64,000 bases of DNA from Tissierella simiarum (GTDB taxonomy: Bacteria; Bacillota; Clostridia; Tissierellales; Tissierellaceae). Both the position numbers and the translations under genes were made by a program. The stretch covers positions 31,402 through 95,401 of the forward strand of contig NZ_JAHLPM010000013.1 of assembly GCF_018917865.1 (NCBI RefSeq), written 5' to 3'. The notes under the pieces are model-generated. The model was given only the letters and a program-made list of their open reading frames with translations, was not told the DNA's origin and searched no databases. Of the stretch, positions 28,258-38,600 are shown in pieces; the first letter of the stretch is position 1, and the number at the start of each line of letters is the position of its first letter.

Positions 28258-29379
28258 TTATGATAATTCATGCAGCCATTTTAAAATAAAATCAAAAGCA
28301 AGGGTATGATTGCCGACTTGACAATGTTCTGCACCGCCTTCTTCTACAGTAAAAATTTTACCAGTTAATGTTCTGGCCTTTGATAGTTCGTTCATTAAAA
28401 TATCAAAATGTTTTATGGGAATATAGTGATCCTGCTCTCCTGCAAGTAAAAGCACATCACACTGGACATTTTCTGTTATACCTTTTAATGTATGTAATTT
28501 TAAGTGGGAATAAAAATCAAATGGATTATCAGTTCCAGTTATATACTGTCCATGGGATACCGCCCAATTAATAATCAGTTTTTTATCCATAAACTTTTGT
28601 ATGATTAGGTTGATAATGTTTTTGGCTTTTAAAGCGAATAAGAATTTCATAAATATTTTTATAATGCTTGGCAGCGGGTTTGTCATACAATCAAAACCAT
28701 CATAAAGTACGTCATAGGCGACAACCTTAGAAATACGTTTATCGAATGCAGCTGCACGTAGTGCTAAGTAGCCACCCCACGAAATACCGACTATACATAC
28801 ATCATCAAGTCCAAAGTAATCTAAAACAGCGCTGGTTGGTTTTTCCCAAAATGGCTCAAATTTGAGACCATTCTTTAATGTAGAGCCTTGCCCAGGTCCT
28901 TCAAAAAGATAAATATTATATCCACTTGCAGATAGTTCTTTGAGGTAAAGATAAAATTCTTCAATAAAGGAATCATATCCACCGAATATAACGAGATTTC
29001 CAACAGAATTTTCTGCTTCAAAGATAAAGGTTTTCATCGTAGTATTTTGGTATGGTATGTATTCAGTTCTCATGGAATAATCTAAATCAATAACCTTATG
29101 AAAGTTTTCAATGGATTTTTGATACATATCTTCTTTTTCAGGACATTCCTTTAAGAAAAATTCTGCCAAACGATAATAATAAGCTGCGTGTAAATATCTA
29201 CCTTCCGATTCTGCTATTTTTCCTAAGCCATACCATTCTTCATACCATGAATCTAAATCTTTTATATTCGGCACAACACTCTTAATTTCTTCTATATTGC
29301 AAGCTTTATCTCCATAGGTTAAAATTCTATTTATTTGAAAGTCAAATTGTTTAATAGGATGAAGATGAACATATGCCAT
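28258..29379 (-). CDS. Alpha/beta-hydrolase fold protein (FrsA/BAAT-like)
   Basis: A 373-residue hydrolase. A helical N-terminal part (about 1-130) precedes an alpha/beta-hydrolase domain with a nucleophile elbow GISWGGY near residue 197, an acid residue in GEQDHYIPIKHF and a catalytic His in GGAEHCQVGNH near residue 350. The arrangement resembles esterases of the FrsA/acylaminoacyl-peptidase side of the superfamily; the substrate is unknown. AGGGGG lies upstream of the ATG at 29379. Upstream lies what looks like the C-terminal stump of a TetR-type regulator, whose genes often accompany such hydrolases. Confidence 0.85.
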   Translation of the reverse strand: MAYVHLHPIKQFDFQINRILTYGDKACNIEEIKSVVPNIKDLDSWYEEWYGLGKIAESEGRYLHAAYYYRLAEFFLKECPEKEDMYQKSIENFHKVIDLDYSMRTEYIPYQNTTMKTFIFEAENSVGNLVIFGGYDSFIEEFYLYLKELSASGYNIYLFEGPGQGSTLKNGLKFEPFWEKPTSAVLDYFGLDDVCIVGISWGGYLALRAAAFDKRISKVVAYDVLYDGFDCMTNPLPSIIKIFMKFLFALKAKNIINLIIQKFMDKKLIINWAVSHGQYITGTDNPFDFYSHLKLHTLKGITENVQCDVLLLAGEQDHYIPIKHFDILMNELSKARTLTGKIFTVEEGGAEHCQVGNHTLAFDFILKWLHELS

Positions 29380-29414
29380 AACATTACCCCCTTTGAAAAT
29401 TCAAATTCCCAGTA

Positions 29415-29540
29415 TCAAAAAACAAGGTGTTCTATTTCTAATTTACATTCTTGCAAAAGTTGTTCTTCAACATTAGTGTGTAAAACACCTGTCAGACCGT
29501 ATAGTAGAAAACTTGTTGCAATTTACGGGTTTACAACATG
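29415..29540 (-). pseudogene. Possible C-terminal remnant of a TetR-family regulator
   Basis: On the minus strand, one frame reads V-V-N-P, stop, then I-A-T-S-F-L-L-Y-G-L-T-G-V-L-H-T-N and about 18 more residues to a stop at 29415. The hydrophobic Y-G-L-x-G-V-L pattern before a Glu/Leu-rich tail resembles the end of TetR/AcrR proteins. It has an internal stop, no start codon, and is cut off by the hairpin at 29543. Recognition is by pattern only. The rest of 29380-29702 contains that hairpin and no gene that I can see. Confidence 0.35.
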
Positions 29541-29542
29541 AA

Positions 29543-29587
29543 AAACTCCCCACAAATACAAGTACTACTTATATTTGTGGGGAGTTT
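29543..29587. terminator. Strong hairpin between the hydrolase region and murC
   Basis: A perfect 16-bp stem (29543-29558 with 29572-29587) with a 13-nt loop and moderate T/A flanks. Both neighbours are on the minus strand, so it may terminate the murC transcript. Confidence 0.6.
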
Positions 29588-29702
29588 GTTTATAGGGTTA
29601 TTTTAAATAATAAACTTTCAAACGATTTGTCATGATAGCTTTAAATCTACTTGTTTTATAAAACTTCCCTATGGTTTACACCCTTTAAACAAGGGTTTTA
29701 TG

Positions 29703-31112
29703 CTATATTGCTTCTTTTTCCTTTTCTTTATTATGTTCAATTATTGAATCGCCGATGGAGTAAACATTACCAGCTCCCATAGTGACAATAATATCATTAT
29801 CCTTTGTGTTGTTCATTAGATAAGTTTCTATTTCTTCAAAGGAAGATATATATTTAGCGTCTATACCTTTTTGTGTCAAAGCATTTGCTAAATCTTTTGA
29901 ATGAACTAATCCAGTATCCTTTTCTCTAGCCGCATATATATCAGTTACAATAACCTTATTGGCATCACCAAAAGATTCTGCAAAGTTGTTTAATAATAGT
30001 CTTATTCTTGTAAAAGTATGAGGTTGAAAAACACACCAAATATTGCCTTGTGTAGAATTTCTCAAAGCTTTTAAAGCAGCTTTAATTTCTGTAGGATGAT
30101 GAGCATAATCATCTATGATTTTAATACCATTGGCATATCCCTTTAATTCAAGTCTTCTATGAGTTCCTTTATAATCACCTATGGATTCTTGAATAAGTTC
30201 CATTGATATACCAGAAGTATTTGCTGCTGCAATACTAGCTAAAGCGTTATATACATTGTGAATTCCCATTACGCCTAAAGTTATAGGAAATAAAGATTTT
30301 CCTCTGATATTTAACATAAAGGATGGATACCCTTCTTCTGAAAAGGATATATTTTCGGCAGTATAATCAGACTTATTATTAATTCCAAAAGTTACTACAT
30401 TAGCTTTTGTATTTTCAATTACTTTTTTAGCGTTTATGTCATCTTCATTTATTATTAAATAACCGTTTTCTTTGATATTAGAACCGTATTGTACAAAAGT
30501 ATCAACAATATGATCTATGTTTTTAAAATAATCAAGATGATCTTCTTCTATATTTAATATAATTGCCATAGTAGGATAGTATTTGAGAATATTGCCTTTA
30601 TACTCACAGGCTTCAGTTAACAAGTACTTTTTACTGCCTAGTTTTACATTACCACCAATTTCATCTAATTGACCACCTAAAAGTATAGTAGAGTCTAATT
30701 CTGAACGATTTAATATAGTAGCTATCATACTAGTAGTAGTAGTTTTGCCATGAGTACCAGACACAGCAATGGAGTTGTGATAGTTATTCATTAAGGCTCC
30801 TAAAAACAAAGCTCTATCTACTACAGGAACACCTAGTTCATAAGCTTGTAGTAGCTCTTCATTATCTTTTGAAATTGCATCTGTATATACTATTAAATCG
30901 GCACCCTTTACATTTTCCATACTATGATTTATGTAAATTTCAGCACCTAACTTCTCTAATCTTTCAATAATATGACTATTATTTGCATCAGAACCAGAAA
31001 CTTTATACCCTTCTGTCAGCAAAATTTCTGCCAAACCACTCATACTAATTCCACCAATACCGATAAAATGTACATGGGAGTATTTATGGTCATTTATGCA
31101 AAATGTAAACAT
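29703..31112 (-). CDS. murC: UDP-N-acetylmuramate--L-alanine ligase
   Basis: A 469-residue Mur ligase that adds L-alanine to UDP-MurNAc in the cytoplasm at the start of peptidoglycan stem-peptide synthesis. It has the N-terminal UDP-binding loop HFIGIGGISMSGLAE, the ATP loop GTHGKTTTTSM near residue 112, the Mg-binding EACEYKG region, and the C-terminal DDYAHHPTEI motif near residue 340. An AGGAGG site lies 7 nt before the ATG at 31112. It is divergent from purR. Confidence 0.97.
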   Translation of the reverse strand: MFTFCINDHKYSHVHFIGIGGISMSGLAEILLTEGYKVSGSDANNSHIIERLEKLGAEIYINHSMENVKGADLIVYTDAISKDNEELLQAYELGVPVVDRALFLGALMNNYHNSIAVSGTHGKTTTTSMIATILNRSELDSTILLGGQLDEIGGNVKLGSKKYLLTEACEYKGNILKYYPTMAIILNIEEDHLDYFKNIDHIVDTFVQYGSNIKENGYLIINEDDINAKKVIENTKANVVTFGINNKSDYTAENISFSEEGYPSFMLNIRGKSLFPITLGVMGIHNVYNALASIAAANTSGISMELIQESIGDYKGTHRRLELKGYANGIKIIDDYAHHPTEIKAALKALRNSTQGNIWCVFQPHTFTRIRLLLNNFAESFGDANKVIVTDIYAAREKDTGLVHSKDLANALTQKGIDAKYISSFEEIETYLMNNTKDNDIIVTMGAGNVYSIGDSIIEHNKEKEKEAI

Positions 31113-31202
31113 AAACTTACCTCCTAAATATTTAAGTAATTGCTTCTTTTTTTATTATTACCAACTTGTGCATTTATATTATTTTATTCGATTGGAATTA
31201 TT

Positions 31203-31230
31203 TTGTCACTGATAGATTATATCATAATAT
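31203..31230 (+). promoter_or_regulatory. Candidate purR promoter
   Basis: TTGTCA (31203-31208), 16-bp spacer and TAATAT (31225-31230), 78 bp before the purR start. Confidence 0.5.
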
Positions 31231-31308
31231 AAAAATAATAAAAAGGAAATCTTGTATTCGTGTAGAAGTATTATACATATCACATAATCTTTTATGGGAG
31301 ATGATGCA

Positions 31309-32154
31309 ATGGAAAAACTTAAGAGGAATGAAAGAGTTGGAGCTTTAATGAATATACTTACTAGAAATCCAAATAAGATATTTTCTTATAGCTATTTTTG
31401 CCAGCTTTTTAACGTAAGAAAATCTAGCATAAGTGGTGATGTAGCTATTTTAAAAGAATTATTGGAAAAATTAGATTTAGGATTAGTAGAAACTATTACT
31501 GGTTCTAATGGAGGTGTAAAATTTATACCTAAAATCAAAAAAGAAGAGTTAATTCAAACTTTAGAGGATTTATCTATTCAGCTTTCTAATCCAGAAAGGA
31601 TAATTCCTGGAGGATTTATATTTATGCTAGATATTTTATATAATCCTGAAATAATTAAAAAATTAGGATTAATTATTGCAAATAAATTTATTGATAAGCA
31701 TATAGATTATATAGTGACTATAGAAACTAAGGGAATACCTTTAGCATTAATGACAGCAGAAGTTTTAAATGTACCTTTGGTTATTATAAGAAAGAATATA
31801 AAAATCACTGAAGGTTCCACAGTTAATATAAATTATGTTTCTGGGTCCACAAAAATGGTTCAAACTATGTCCTTATCTAAAAAATCTTTGAAGGAAAATT
31901 CAAAAGTATTAATCGTTGATGATTTTATGAGAGGTGGAGGAACTTTTAAAGGAGTATATGAAATGATGTCAGAGTTTAAGGCTAGCGTTGTAGGAACTTG
32001 TGTTTTAATAGCTACGAAATTTCCTGAAAAGAAACTGGTAGACAATTATATATCCCTTTTGACTATGGAAAAAATAGATGAGGAAGAGAAAAAAGTTATT
32101 TTAACACCGAATTTTTGTAAATTGAACAAAAAATTAAAAAAATTTTCTAAATAA
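31309..32154 (+). CDS. purR: Purine operon repressor PurR
   Basis: A 281-residue regulator of the Gram-positive PurR type. It has an N-terminal winged helix (about 1-72, with FCQLFNVRKSSISGDVAIL) and a C-terminal phosphoribosyltransferase-like domain carrying the PRPP-binding loop VLIVDDFMRGGGT near residue 198. PRPP acts as inducer by preventing DNA binding. The start is the ATG at 31309 with GGGAG 7-8 nt upstream. It is the first gene of the conserved purR-spoVG-glmU-prs block; the yabJ gene found between purR and spoVG in Bacillus is absent. Confidence 0.95.
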   Translation: MEKLKRNERVGALMNILTRNPNKIFSYSYFCQLFNVRKSSISGDVAILKELLEKLDLGLVETITGSNGGVKFIPKIKKEELIQTLEDLSIQLSNPERIIPGGFIFMLDILYNPEIIKKLGLIIANKFIDKHIDYIVTIETKGIPLALMTAEVLNVPLVIIRKNIKITEGSTVNINYVSGSTKMVQTMSLSKKSLKENSKVLIVDDFMRGGGTFKGVYEMMSEFKASVVGTCVLIATKFPEKKLVDNYISLLTMEKIDEEEKKVILTPNFCKLNKKLKKFSK

Positions 32155-32156
32155 GA

Positions 32157-32181
32157 AGGATTTTCGGAAAACTTAGAGAAT
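32157..32181 (+). promoter_or_regulatory. Candidate sigma-H promoter of spoVG
   Basis: AGGATTT (32157-32163, within GAAGGATTT) and AGAAT (32177-32181) with a 13-nt spacer fit the sigma-H pattern RWAGGAxxT-N14-HGAAT except for one nucleotide of spacing. It lies between the purR stop and the spoVG start. The Bacillus spoVG gene is a classical sigma-H target. Confidence 0.55.
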
Positions 32182-32235
32182 ATAAAGAATATTTAATAAT
32201 CATTCTGACTTCCATGGAAGGTGGTGAAATGGACA

Positions 32236-32499
32236 GTGAAAGTTACCGACGTAAGAATTAGAAAAGTTACAGAAGAGGGAAAAATGAAAGCAATAGTATC
32301 TGTTACTTTTGACGATGAATTTGTTGTACATGATATTAAAATTATTGAAGGACAAAACGGACTATTTATTGCCATGCCTAGTAGAAAAATGGTAGATGGT
32401 GAGTTTAGAGATATTGCTCATCCAATTAATGCTGCTACTAGGAAAAAAATCCAAGATGCTATTTTTGAAGAATATGAAAAGAGTTTAGTAACAGAGTAA
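32236..32499 (+). CDS. spoVG: SpoVG, RNA-binding septation/sporulation regulator
   Basis: An 87-residue SpoVG-family protein with the conserved N-terminal [31 protein letters not shown] and AMPSRK...FRDIAHPI segments. SpoVG affects cell division, sporulation and virulence genes, and homologues bind nucleic acid. I place the start at the GTG at 32236, giving MKVTDVR as in relatives; in-frame GTG codons at 32221 and 32224 overlap the AAGGTGG ribosome site. A terminator follows, so it is a separate transcript from glmU. Residues beyond the core, ending in KSLVTE, look normal. Confidence 0.94.
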   Translation: MKVTDVRIRKVTEEGKMKAIVSVTFDDEFVVHDIKIIEGQNGLFIAMPSRKMVDGEFRDIAHPINAATRKKIQDAIFEEYEKSLVTE

Positions 32500-32501
32500 T
32501 T

Positions 32502-32526
32502 AAGGGCCTAAGGGTCCTTCTTACTT
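32502..32526 (+). terminator. Terminator of spoVG
   Basis: A 7-bp stem (AAGGGCC / GGTCCTT, one G-U pair) with a 4-nt loop and a T-rich tail directly after the stop codon. Confidence 0.75.
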
Positions 32527-32643
32527 TTTTGATATAAAAATTTTTTAAATATAATTAAGGATTTTAGTGAATTGGGTGTGGACTTATGTGATAAATTAGA
32601 TAAAATATTATTTGGATAGATAATTATAAAACGAGGTGTTAAA

Positions 32644-34029
32644 ATGAATATTTCTATAATATTGGCAGCGGGAGAAGGTACTAGGATGAAGTCTAAGTTG
32701 CCAAAAGTGTTGCATAGAGTATGTGGAAAACCTATACTTGAATATGTGATCAATGCTAGTAAAGGTGCAGAAATAGAAAAAAATATAGTTATTGTTGGTC
32801 ATGGTGGAGATAGTATTAGGGAATACTTTAAAGATGATTCTGTAATTTTTAAAACTCAGCCTATAGGAGATAATACTCCTTATGGCACTGGATTCGCCGT
32901 TATGCAGGGAATTGATTGTATAGAAGATGATAGTACTGTAATAATTCTTTATGGAGATACTCCTCTTATAACAAAGGATACAGTAAGTAAGTTAATTAAT
33001 TATCATAACAGCTGTGGATATGATGGAACTGTATTAACTGCAGTTGTAGAAAATCCAACGGGTTATGGAAGAATTATAAGAGAAGAAACGGGTAATATTT
33101 TAAAAATTGTAGAACATAAAGATGCTTCAGAAGAAGAAAAAGAAATCAAAGAAATTAACTCAGGAATATACTGTTTTAACGGTAAATTATTAAAATATGC
33201 TTTAGGTAAGATTGATAACAACAATGCTCAAGGGGAATATTATGTAACAGATGTAATAAGTATTTTAAAGGAAGAAGATTATAAAGTGGGAGCATATATA
33301 ATAGAAGACTCAAGAGAAATTCACGGAGTAAATTCTAGAAATCAATTAGCCTTTAGTGAAGAAATCATGAGAAACAGAATTAATAGTAATTATATGAAAC
33401 AAGGGATTACCATAATTAATCCGGAGCATACTTATATTGAAGAAGGAGTTAAAATCGGACGAGATACTATTATTTATCCAGGTGTAATAATTGAAGGAAA
33501 TACAGAAATAGGGGAAGACTGTGTTATCAAACAAAACACGAAAATATTAAATAGCATAATTGGAGATAAAGTAGAGATAGAATCTTCAACAATAGAAGAT
33601 AGTTCTATAGGAGATAGCACTCATATAGGTCCTTATGCACATCTTAGACCTAATAGCCGTATAGGTAAAAATGTTAAAATTGGTAATTTTGTTGAGGTTA
33701 AAAATTCCATTATTGAAGACAATTCTAAAGCTGGGCATTTAGCTTATATAGGAGATGCAGAGGTAGGGAAAAATGTAAATATTGGCTGTGGAGTAGTTTT
33801 TGTAAATTATAATGGTCGTGAAAAATTTAGGACAATTGTTGGAGATGATGCCTTTATTGGAAGTAATTCTAATTTAGTAGCTCCAGTAATAGTAAAAGAA
33901 TTGGGCTATGTAGCGGCAGGTTCAACTATAACTAAAGAAGTAGGGGAAGGTGTTTTATCTATAGCAAGGGCACCACAAGTAAACAAAGAAGGCTGGGTAG
34001 AGAAGAAAGGATATAAAAATCATAAATAA
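32644..34029 (+). CDS. glmU: Bifunctional N-acetylglucosamine-1-phosphate uridyltransferase / glucosamine-1-phosphate acetyltransferase
   Basis: A 461-residue bifunctional enzyme producing UDP-GlcNAc for the cell wall. The N-terminal pyrophosphorylase domain has [18 protein letters not shown] and YGDTPLI. The C-terminal half is a left-handed beta helix of hexapeptide repeats (about 250-430), with [23 protein letters not shown] and NYNGREK acetyltransferase motifs. AAACGAGGTG precedes the ATG. prs follows 20 bp downstream, as in Bacillus. Confidence 0.97.
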   Translation: MNISIILAAGEGTRMKSKLPKVLHRVCGKPILEYVINASKGAEIEKNIVIVGHGGDSIREYFKDDSVIFKTQPIGDNTPYGTGFAVMQGIDCIEDDSTVIILYGDTPLITKDTVSKLINYHNSCGYDGTVLTAVVENPTGYGRIIREETGNILKIVEHKDASEEEKEIKEINSGIYCFNGKLLKYALGKIDNNNAQGEYYVTDVISILKEEDYKVGAYIIEDSREIHGVNSRNQLAFSEEIMRNRINSNYMKQGITIINPEHTYIEEGVKIGRDTIIYPGVIIEGNTEIGEDCVIKQNTKILNSIIGDKVEIESSTIEDSSIGDSTHIGPYAHLRPNSRIGKNVKIGNFVEVKNSIIEDNSKAGHLAYIGDAEVGKNVNIGCGVVFVNYNGREKFRTIVGDDAFIGSNSNLVAPVIVKELGYVAAGSTITKEVGEGVLSIARAPQVNKEGWVEKKGYKNHK

Positions 34030-34049
34030 ACATTAGGAGGAAGGAACAA

Positions 34050-34997
34050 ATGATATTGAATAGAGGCAATATGAAAGTATTTACAGGTAATGCTAATAGG
34101 GATTTAGCAGAAAAAATTTGTAATGTATTAGAGGTGCCTTTGGGGTGTTGTGAAGTTGGTCAATTTAGTGATGGGGAAACCTTTGTTAATATTAGTGAAA
34201 CTGTTAGAGGTGTTGATGTGTTTTTTATACAGCCAACTTGTTCTCCAGTAAATGATACTTTAATGGAAGCATTAATTCTTATAGATGCCTTTAAGAGAGC
34301 ATCAGCAGGTAGAATCAATGCTGTAATTCCGTATTATGGTTATGCTAGGCAAGATAGGAAAACTAAGGCTAGAGAACCAATAACAGCAAAACTAGTAGCC
34401 AATTTACTTACTGTAGCTGGAGCAGACAGAGTAGTTAGTATGGATCTTCATGCTGGCCAAATCCAAGGATATTTTGATATTCCTGTAGATCATCTTTCAG
34501 GAGTACCAATTTTAGCAGACTACTTTAAAAACTTTATTGACACTGAAACTGTAGTCGTTTCTCCAGACTTAGGTGGAGTAACTAGAGCTAGAAACTTTGC
34601 TAACCTATTAGATCTTCCTATAGCAATAATAGAAAAGAGAAGACCAAAAGCTAATGTTTCAGAAGTAATGAATGTTATAGGAGATATACAAGGTAAGAAT
34701 GTAATAATTATTGATGATATAATAGATACAGCTGGAACTATTACAAAGGCAGCTAAAGTACTAAAAAGCTTTGGAGCTAAAAAAGTTTTTGGTTGTGCAA
34801 CTCACCCAGTTTTATCTGGTCCAGCAGTAGAAAGAATTGCAGACTCAGAAATAGAAAAATTTATAATAACAGATACTATACCATTGGGTGAAGATAAAAA
34901 GATTGATAAAATTGAAATAGTAAGCGTAGCACCTATATTTGGTGAAGCTATAAAGAGAATACATGAAAATGAATCTGTAAGTAAGCTGTTTGATTAG
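34050..34997 (+). CDS. prs: Ribose-phosphate pyrophosphokinase (PRPP synthetase)
   Basis: A 315-residue class I PRPP synthetase that makes PRPP from ribose 5-phosphate and ATP for nucleotide, His and Trp synthesis. It has the flexible-loop YARQDRK, the [18 protein letters not shown] segment, [16 protein letters not shown], and the PRPP loop [19 protein letters not shown] lies upstream of the ATG at 34050. PRPP is also the PurR inducer, so the two ends of this block are functionally linked. Confidence 0.97.
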   Translation: MILNRGNMKVFTGNANRDLAEKICNVLEVPLGCCEVGQFSDGETFVNISETVRGVDVFFIQPTCSPVNDTLMEALILIDAFKRASAGRINAVIPYYGYARQDRKTKAREPITAKLVANLLTVAGADRVVSMDLHAGQIQGYFDIPVDHLSGVPILADYFKNFIDTETVVVSPDLGGVTRARNFANLLDLPIAIIEKRRPKANVSEVMNVIGDIQGKNVIIIDDIIDTAGTITKAAKVLKSFGAKKVFGCATHPVLSGPAVERIADSEIEKFIITDTIPLGEDKKIDKIEIVSVAPIFGEAIKRIHENESVSKLFD

Positions 34998-35019
34998 TAT
35001 TTATGTAGGAGATGATGTT

Positions 35020-35601
35020 TTGTTTGTAGTAATAGGATTAGGTAATCCTGGAAAGGATTATACTAATACAAGGCATAATGTAGGTTTTAATACTATAGAT
35101 TTATTAGCTGAAAGAAATGATATAAAAATAAACAAGATAAAGTTTAAATCTGTTTATGGTGAAGGATTAATTGGAGGGGAAAAGGTTTTGTTAGTAAAAC
35201 CTCAAACCTATATGAATAATAGTGGAATCACAGCATTAGATATATATAACTTTTATAAACTACCTATAGAGAATATAATAGTAGTAGTTGATGATATAGA
35301 TATTGATTTCGGAACAGTTAAAGTTAAAAGAAAAGGTAGTGCTGGATCTCATAATGGCTTAAAATCTATAATATTTCAACTTCAAAAAGATGATTTTCCT
35401 AGAGTGAAGATAGGAATAGGTGATAAAAGACCTGGACAGGATTTAGCTAATTTTGTTTTAAGTAGATTTTCAAAAGAAGAGAAGCAGGATATTGAGGAAG
35501 CTATAATAAATGCAGCAATGGCGGTAGAAACCATAATAAAAGAAGACATTAATAAAGCTATGAATAAATTTAATACTAAAGGAAATAAGGCCCAGGAATA
35601 A
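35020..35601 (+). CDS. pth: Peptidyl-tRNA hydrolase
   Basis: A 193-residue Pth that releases tRNA from prematurely dropped peptidyl-tRNA. It has VIGLGNPGKDYTNTRHNVGF with the catalytic His near residue 20, KPQTYMNNSG near residue 65, and VDDIDIDFG...SAGSHNGLKSI. I place the start at a TTG (35020): TAGGAG lies 7-10 nt before it, and MFVVIGLGNPG matches the family N-terminus. The ctc (ribosomal L25-like) gene between prs and pth in Bacillus is absent. A GCCCAGG/CCTGGGC hairpin overlaps its end. Confidence 0.95.
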   Translation: MFVVIGLGNPGKDYTNTRHNVGFNTIDLLAERNDIKINKIKFKSVYGEGLIGGEKVLLVKPQTYMNNSGITALDIYNFYKLPIENIIVVVDDIDIDFGTVKVKRKGSAGSHNGLKSIIFQLQKDDFPRVKIGIGDKRPGQDLANFVLSRFSKEEKQDIEEAIINAAMAVETIIKEDINKAMNKFNTKGNKAQE

Positions 35602-35639
35602 ACCTGGGCTTATGGTTGTTAGTTTGAGGAGCTGATAGG

Positions 35640-38600
35640 ATGCCAAATTTTTTTCTAGACCCATTGAAGACTCTAGCCTCCTATGAAAAGTTAATAAAAG
35701 ATATTGAGAATAGAAATAGCCCTATAGCCACTAACGGTATCATTGATGAAAATATAGGGCATATTGTCTATGGCCTTAGAGAACATACAGGAAGGCAAAT
35801 GCTTTTAATAACATATGATGAGGTTAAAGGCCAGAAATTATACGAAGATATTAAAAACTTTGGAGAAGAAAATGTAGTGCTTTTTCCGAAAAAGGAAGTG
35901 CTTTTTTATGATGTAGAAGCTTTTAGTTATGAAAGGTCTAATCAAAGATTGAATGTTGTTTCTAGACTTATGGAGGGTGAAGACTTAATAGTTATTGCTC
36001 ATATAGATGCCATTTTAGATAAACTTTTAAATCCAAATTTGTTTAAAAAACATACTCAATTAATAAAATTTGGAGATACTGTGGATCTGAATAAGATAAC
36101 TGAGATCTTCATAAGTTCAGGTTATGAAAGAATAAATATGGTTGAAGGAGTAGGTCAGTTTAGTATAAGAGGAGGAATTCTTGACTTTTTCCCTCCTAAT
36201 AGTGAGAATCCCTATAGGGTAGAACTTTTCGATGATGAAGTGGATTCTATAAGAACCTTTGACATAAGAACTCAAAGATCTTTAGAAATAGTAGACTATG
36301 TTTTTATTCCACCTGTAAAAGAAATCCTTATTCTAGAAGATTATAGAGAAGAAATAGTAAAAAATTTAGAAAAGGATTTAAAAAGAGTAAATAGTAAAAT
36401 GAAGGAAAATTCTATAGAAAAACAAAATATAGAAGAAAAATTTAATAAGTATGTAGAAGCTTTAAAAGAAAATCTATATATTTCTAATAGAGATATGATA
36501 CTTCCGTTTATACCAAAAGAGTATTTATCTAATCTAATTAATTATTTTAAAGAGGATAGTTTAATATTTATTGATGAACCTAAAAGAGTTGAAGAAAAGG
36601 TAAAAAATATTAAAGATGAATTTAATTTAAAGTTTACTGACCTTTATGAAGTAGGAGCAGTTTTACCCTCTCATGTAAACATTTCTTATGATTATAAAGA
36701 TATATTAGACGATATTAAAAATAAAATTTGTATAACTAACAGTGCTTTACTTAAAGGTAATGCTACTTTAAGTCCAAAATCCATACTTAATTTTTCAACG
36801 AAATCTATGCAATCATATCACAATAAAATGGAATTCTTAATAGAAGAGCTAAATCATTATAAATATAGAGGATATAAAGTAGTAATATTATCAGGAACAG
36901 AAGAAAGGGGTAAACGTCTTCATTCGTCACTATTAGATTTAGGTATGGAAACTATTTTTGTTGAAGATAAAAATAAAGAGATTAAATCTAGCCAAGTTTA
37001 TATTACTTCAGGAAGTATTAATGGCGGGTTTGAATATCCAGCTATTAAATTTGTTGTAATTAGCGATAAGGAAATATTTGGAGCTGCTAAGAAAAAGGCC
37101 AGAAAATTTATAAAAAAAGATCAAGAAAAAATAGTTAGCTTTTCAGATTTAAATGTTGGAGACTATGTAGTTCATGAAAACCATGGTATTGGCCAGTATG
37201 AAGGAGTAGAGCAGTTAGATATTCAAGGAATAAAGAAGGATTATTTGACCATAAGATATAAAGGACAGGATAAATTATATGTTCCTATTGACCAGATGAA
37301 TCTTATTCAAAAGTATATTGGTTCCGATTCAATTAAACCTAAGGTAAATAGATTAAGTAGTGCAGAATGGAGTAAAACAAAGGCAAAGGCTAAAAAAGCT
37401 GTTGAAGATATGGCAAAAGATTTATTGGAACTTTATGCAAAGAGACATAATTTAAAAGGTTATGGTTTTAGTAAAGATAGTACTTGGCAGAGACAGTTTG
37501 AAGATTTGTTCCCTTATGAAGAGACAGATGCTCAATTAAAGAGTATCATAGAGATAAAAAAGGATATGGAAAAATCTAAGCCTATGGATAGACTTTTGTG
37601 TGGAGATGTAGGTTATGGTAAAACAGAGGTAGCTTTAAGGGCAGCTTTTAAAGCCGTAATGGATGGAAAACAGGTTGCATTTTTAGTACCAACTACTATA
37701 TTAGCCCAACAACATTACAATACATTAATGGAGCGATTCGATACCTTTCCAGTTAAGGTAGCTATGTTAAGTAGGTTTAGAACTCCAGCAGAGCAAAAAA
37801 TAGCTATTGAAGGTATAAGAAAAGGAACCATAGATGTTGCTGTAGGCACCCATAGGCTTTTATCTAAAGATGTGGAATTTAAAGATTTAGGTTTGTTAAT
37901 AATAGATGAAGAGCAGCGTTTTGGAGTAAAACATAAAGAAACTTTAAAGAAGTTAAAGGAAACAGTAGATGTCCTTACTCTTACAGCAACTCCTATCCCT
38001 AGAACTCTTCATATGTCTATGGTTGGTATCCGTGATATGAGCATTATAGACGAACCGCCTGAAGAAAGGTATCCTGTTCAAACCTATGTAGTAGAAAATA
38101 ATGATCAAATGATCAGAGATGCTATATTAAAAGAAATAGGTAGAGGGGGTCAGATTTATTTTGTATATAATAGGGTAGAAACTATAGACAAGATTACTTC
38201 TAGATTGAGAGCTTTGGTCCCAGAGGCTACTTTTGCTATAGGTCATGGTCAAATGGGTGAGAGAGAATTAGAAAAGGTAATGATGAATTTCTTGAATAAG
38301 GAATACGATGTATTAGTCTGTACAACTATTATAGAAACGGGCTTAGATATTCCTAATGTAAATACCATAATAATTTATGATGCAGATAAAATGGGTTTAT
38401 CTCAGCTTTATCAGTTAAAGGGAAGAGTAGGACGTTCTAATAGAATTGCATATGCATATTTTACCTATGAGAAAAACAAGGTACTTTCAGAAGTAGCAGA
38501 AAAAAGATTGAGAGCTATTAAGGATTTTACAGAGTTTGGTTCTGGGTTCAAGATTGCCATGAGGGACCTAGAAATAAGAGGAGCAGGGAATCTTCTAGGA

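Noticed and set aside
29335..29541. Plus-strand 68-codon reading frame
   Set aside because: It overlaps the start of the minus-strand hydrolase and the regulator relic, has no ribosome site and no recognisable protein pattern.
35586..35615. Terminator between pth and mfd
   Set aside because: The GCCCAGG/CCTGGGC stem is good, but no T tract follows, so termination is unlikely; it may be a weak attenuator or processing site.
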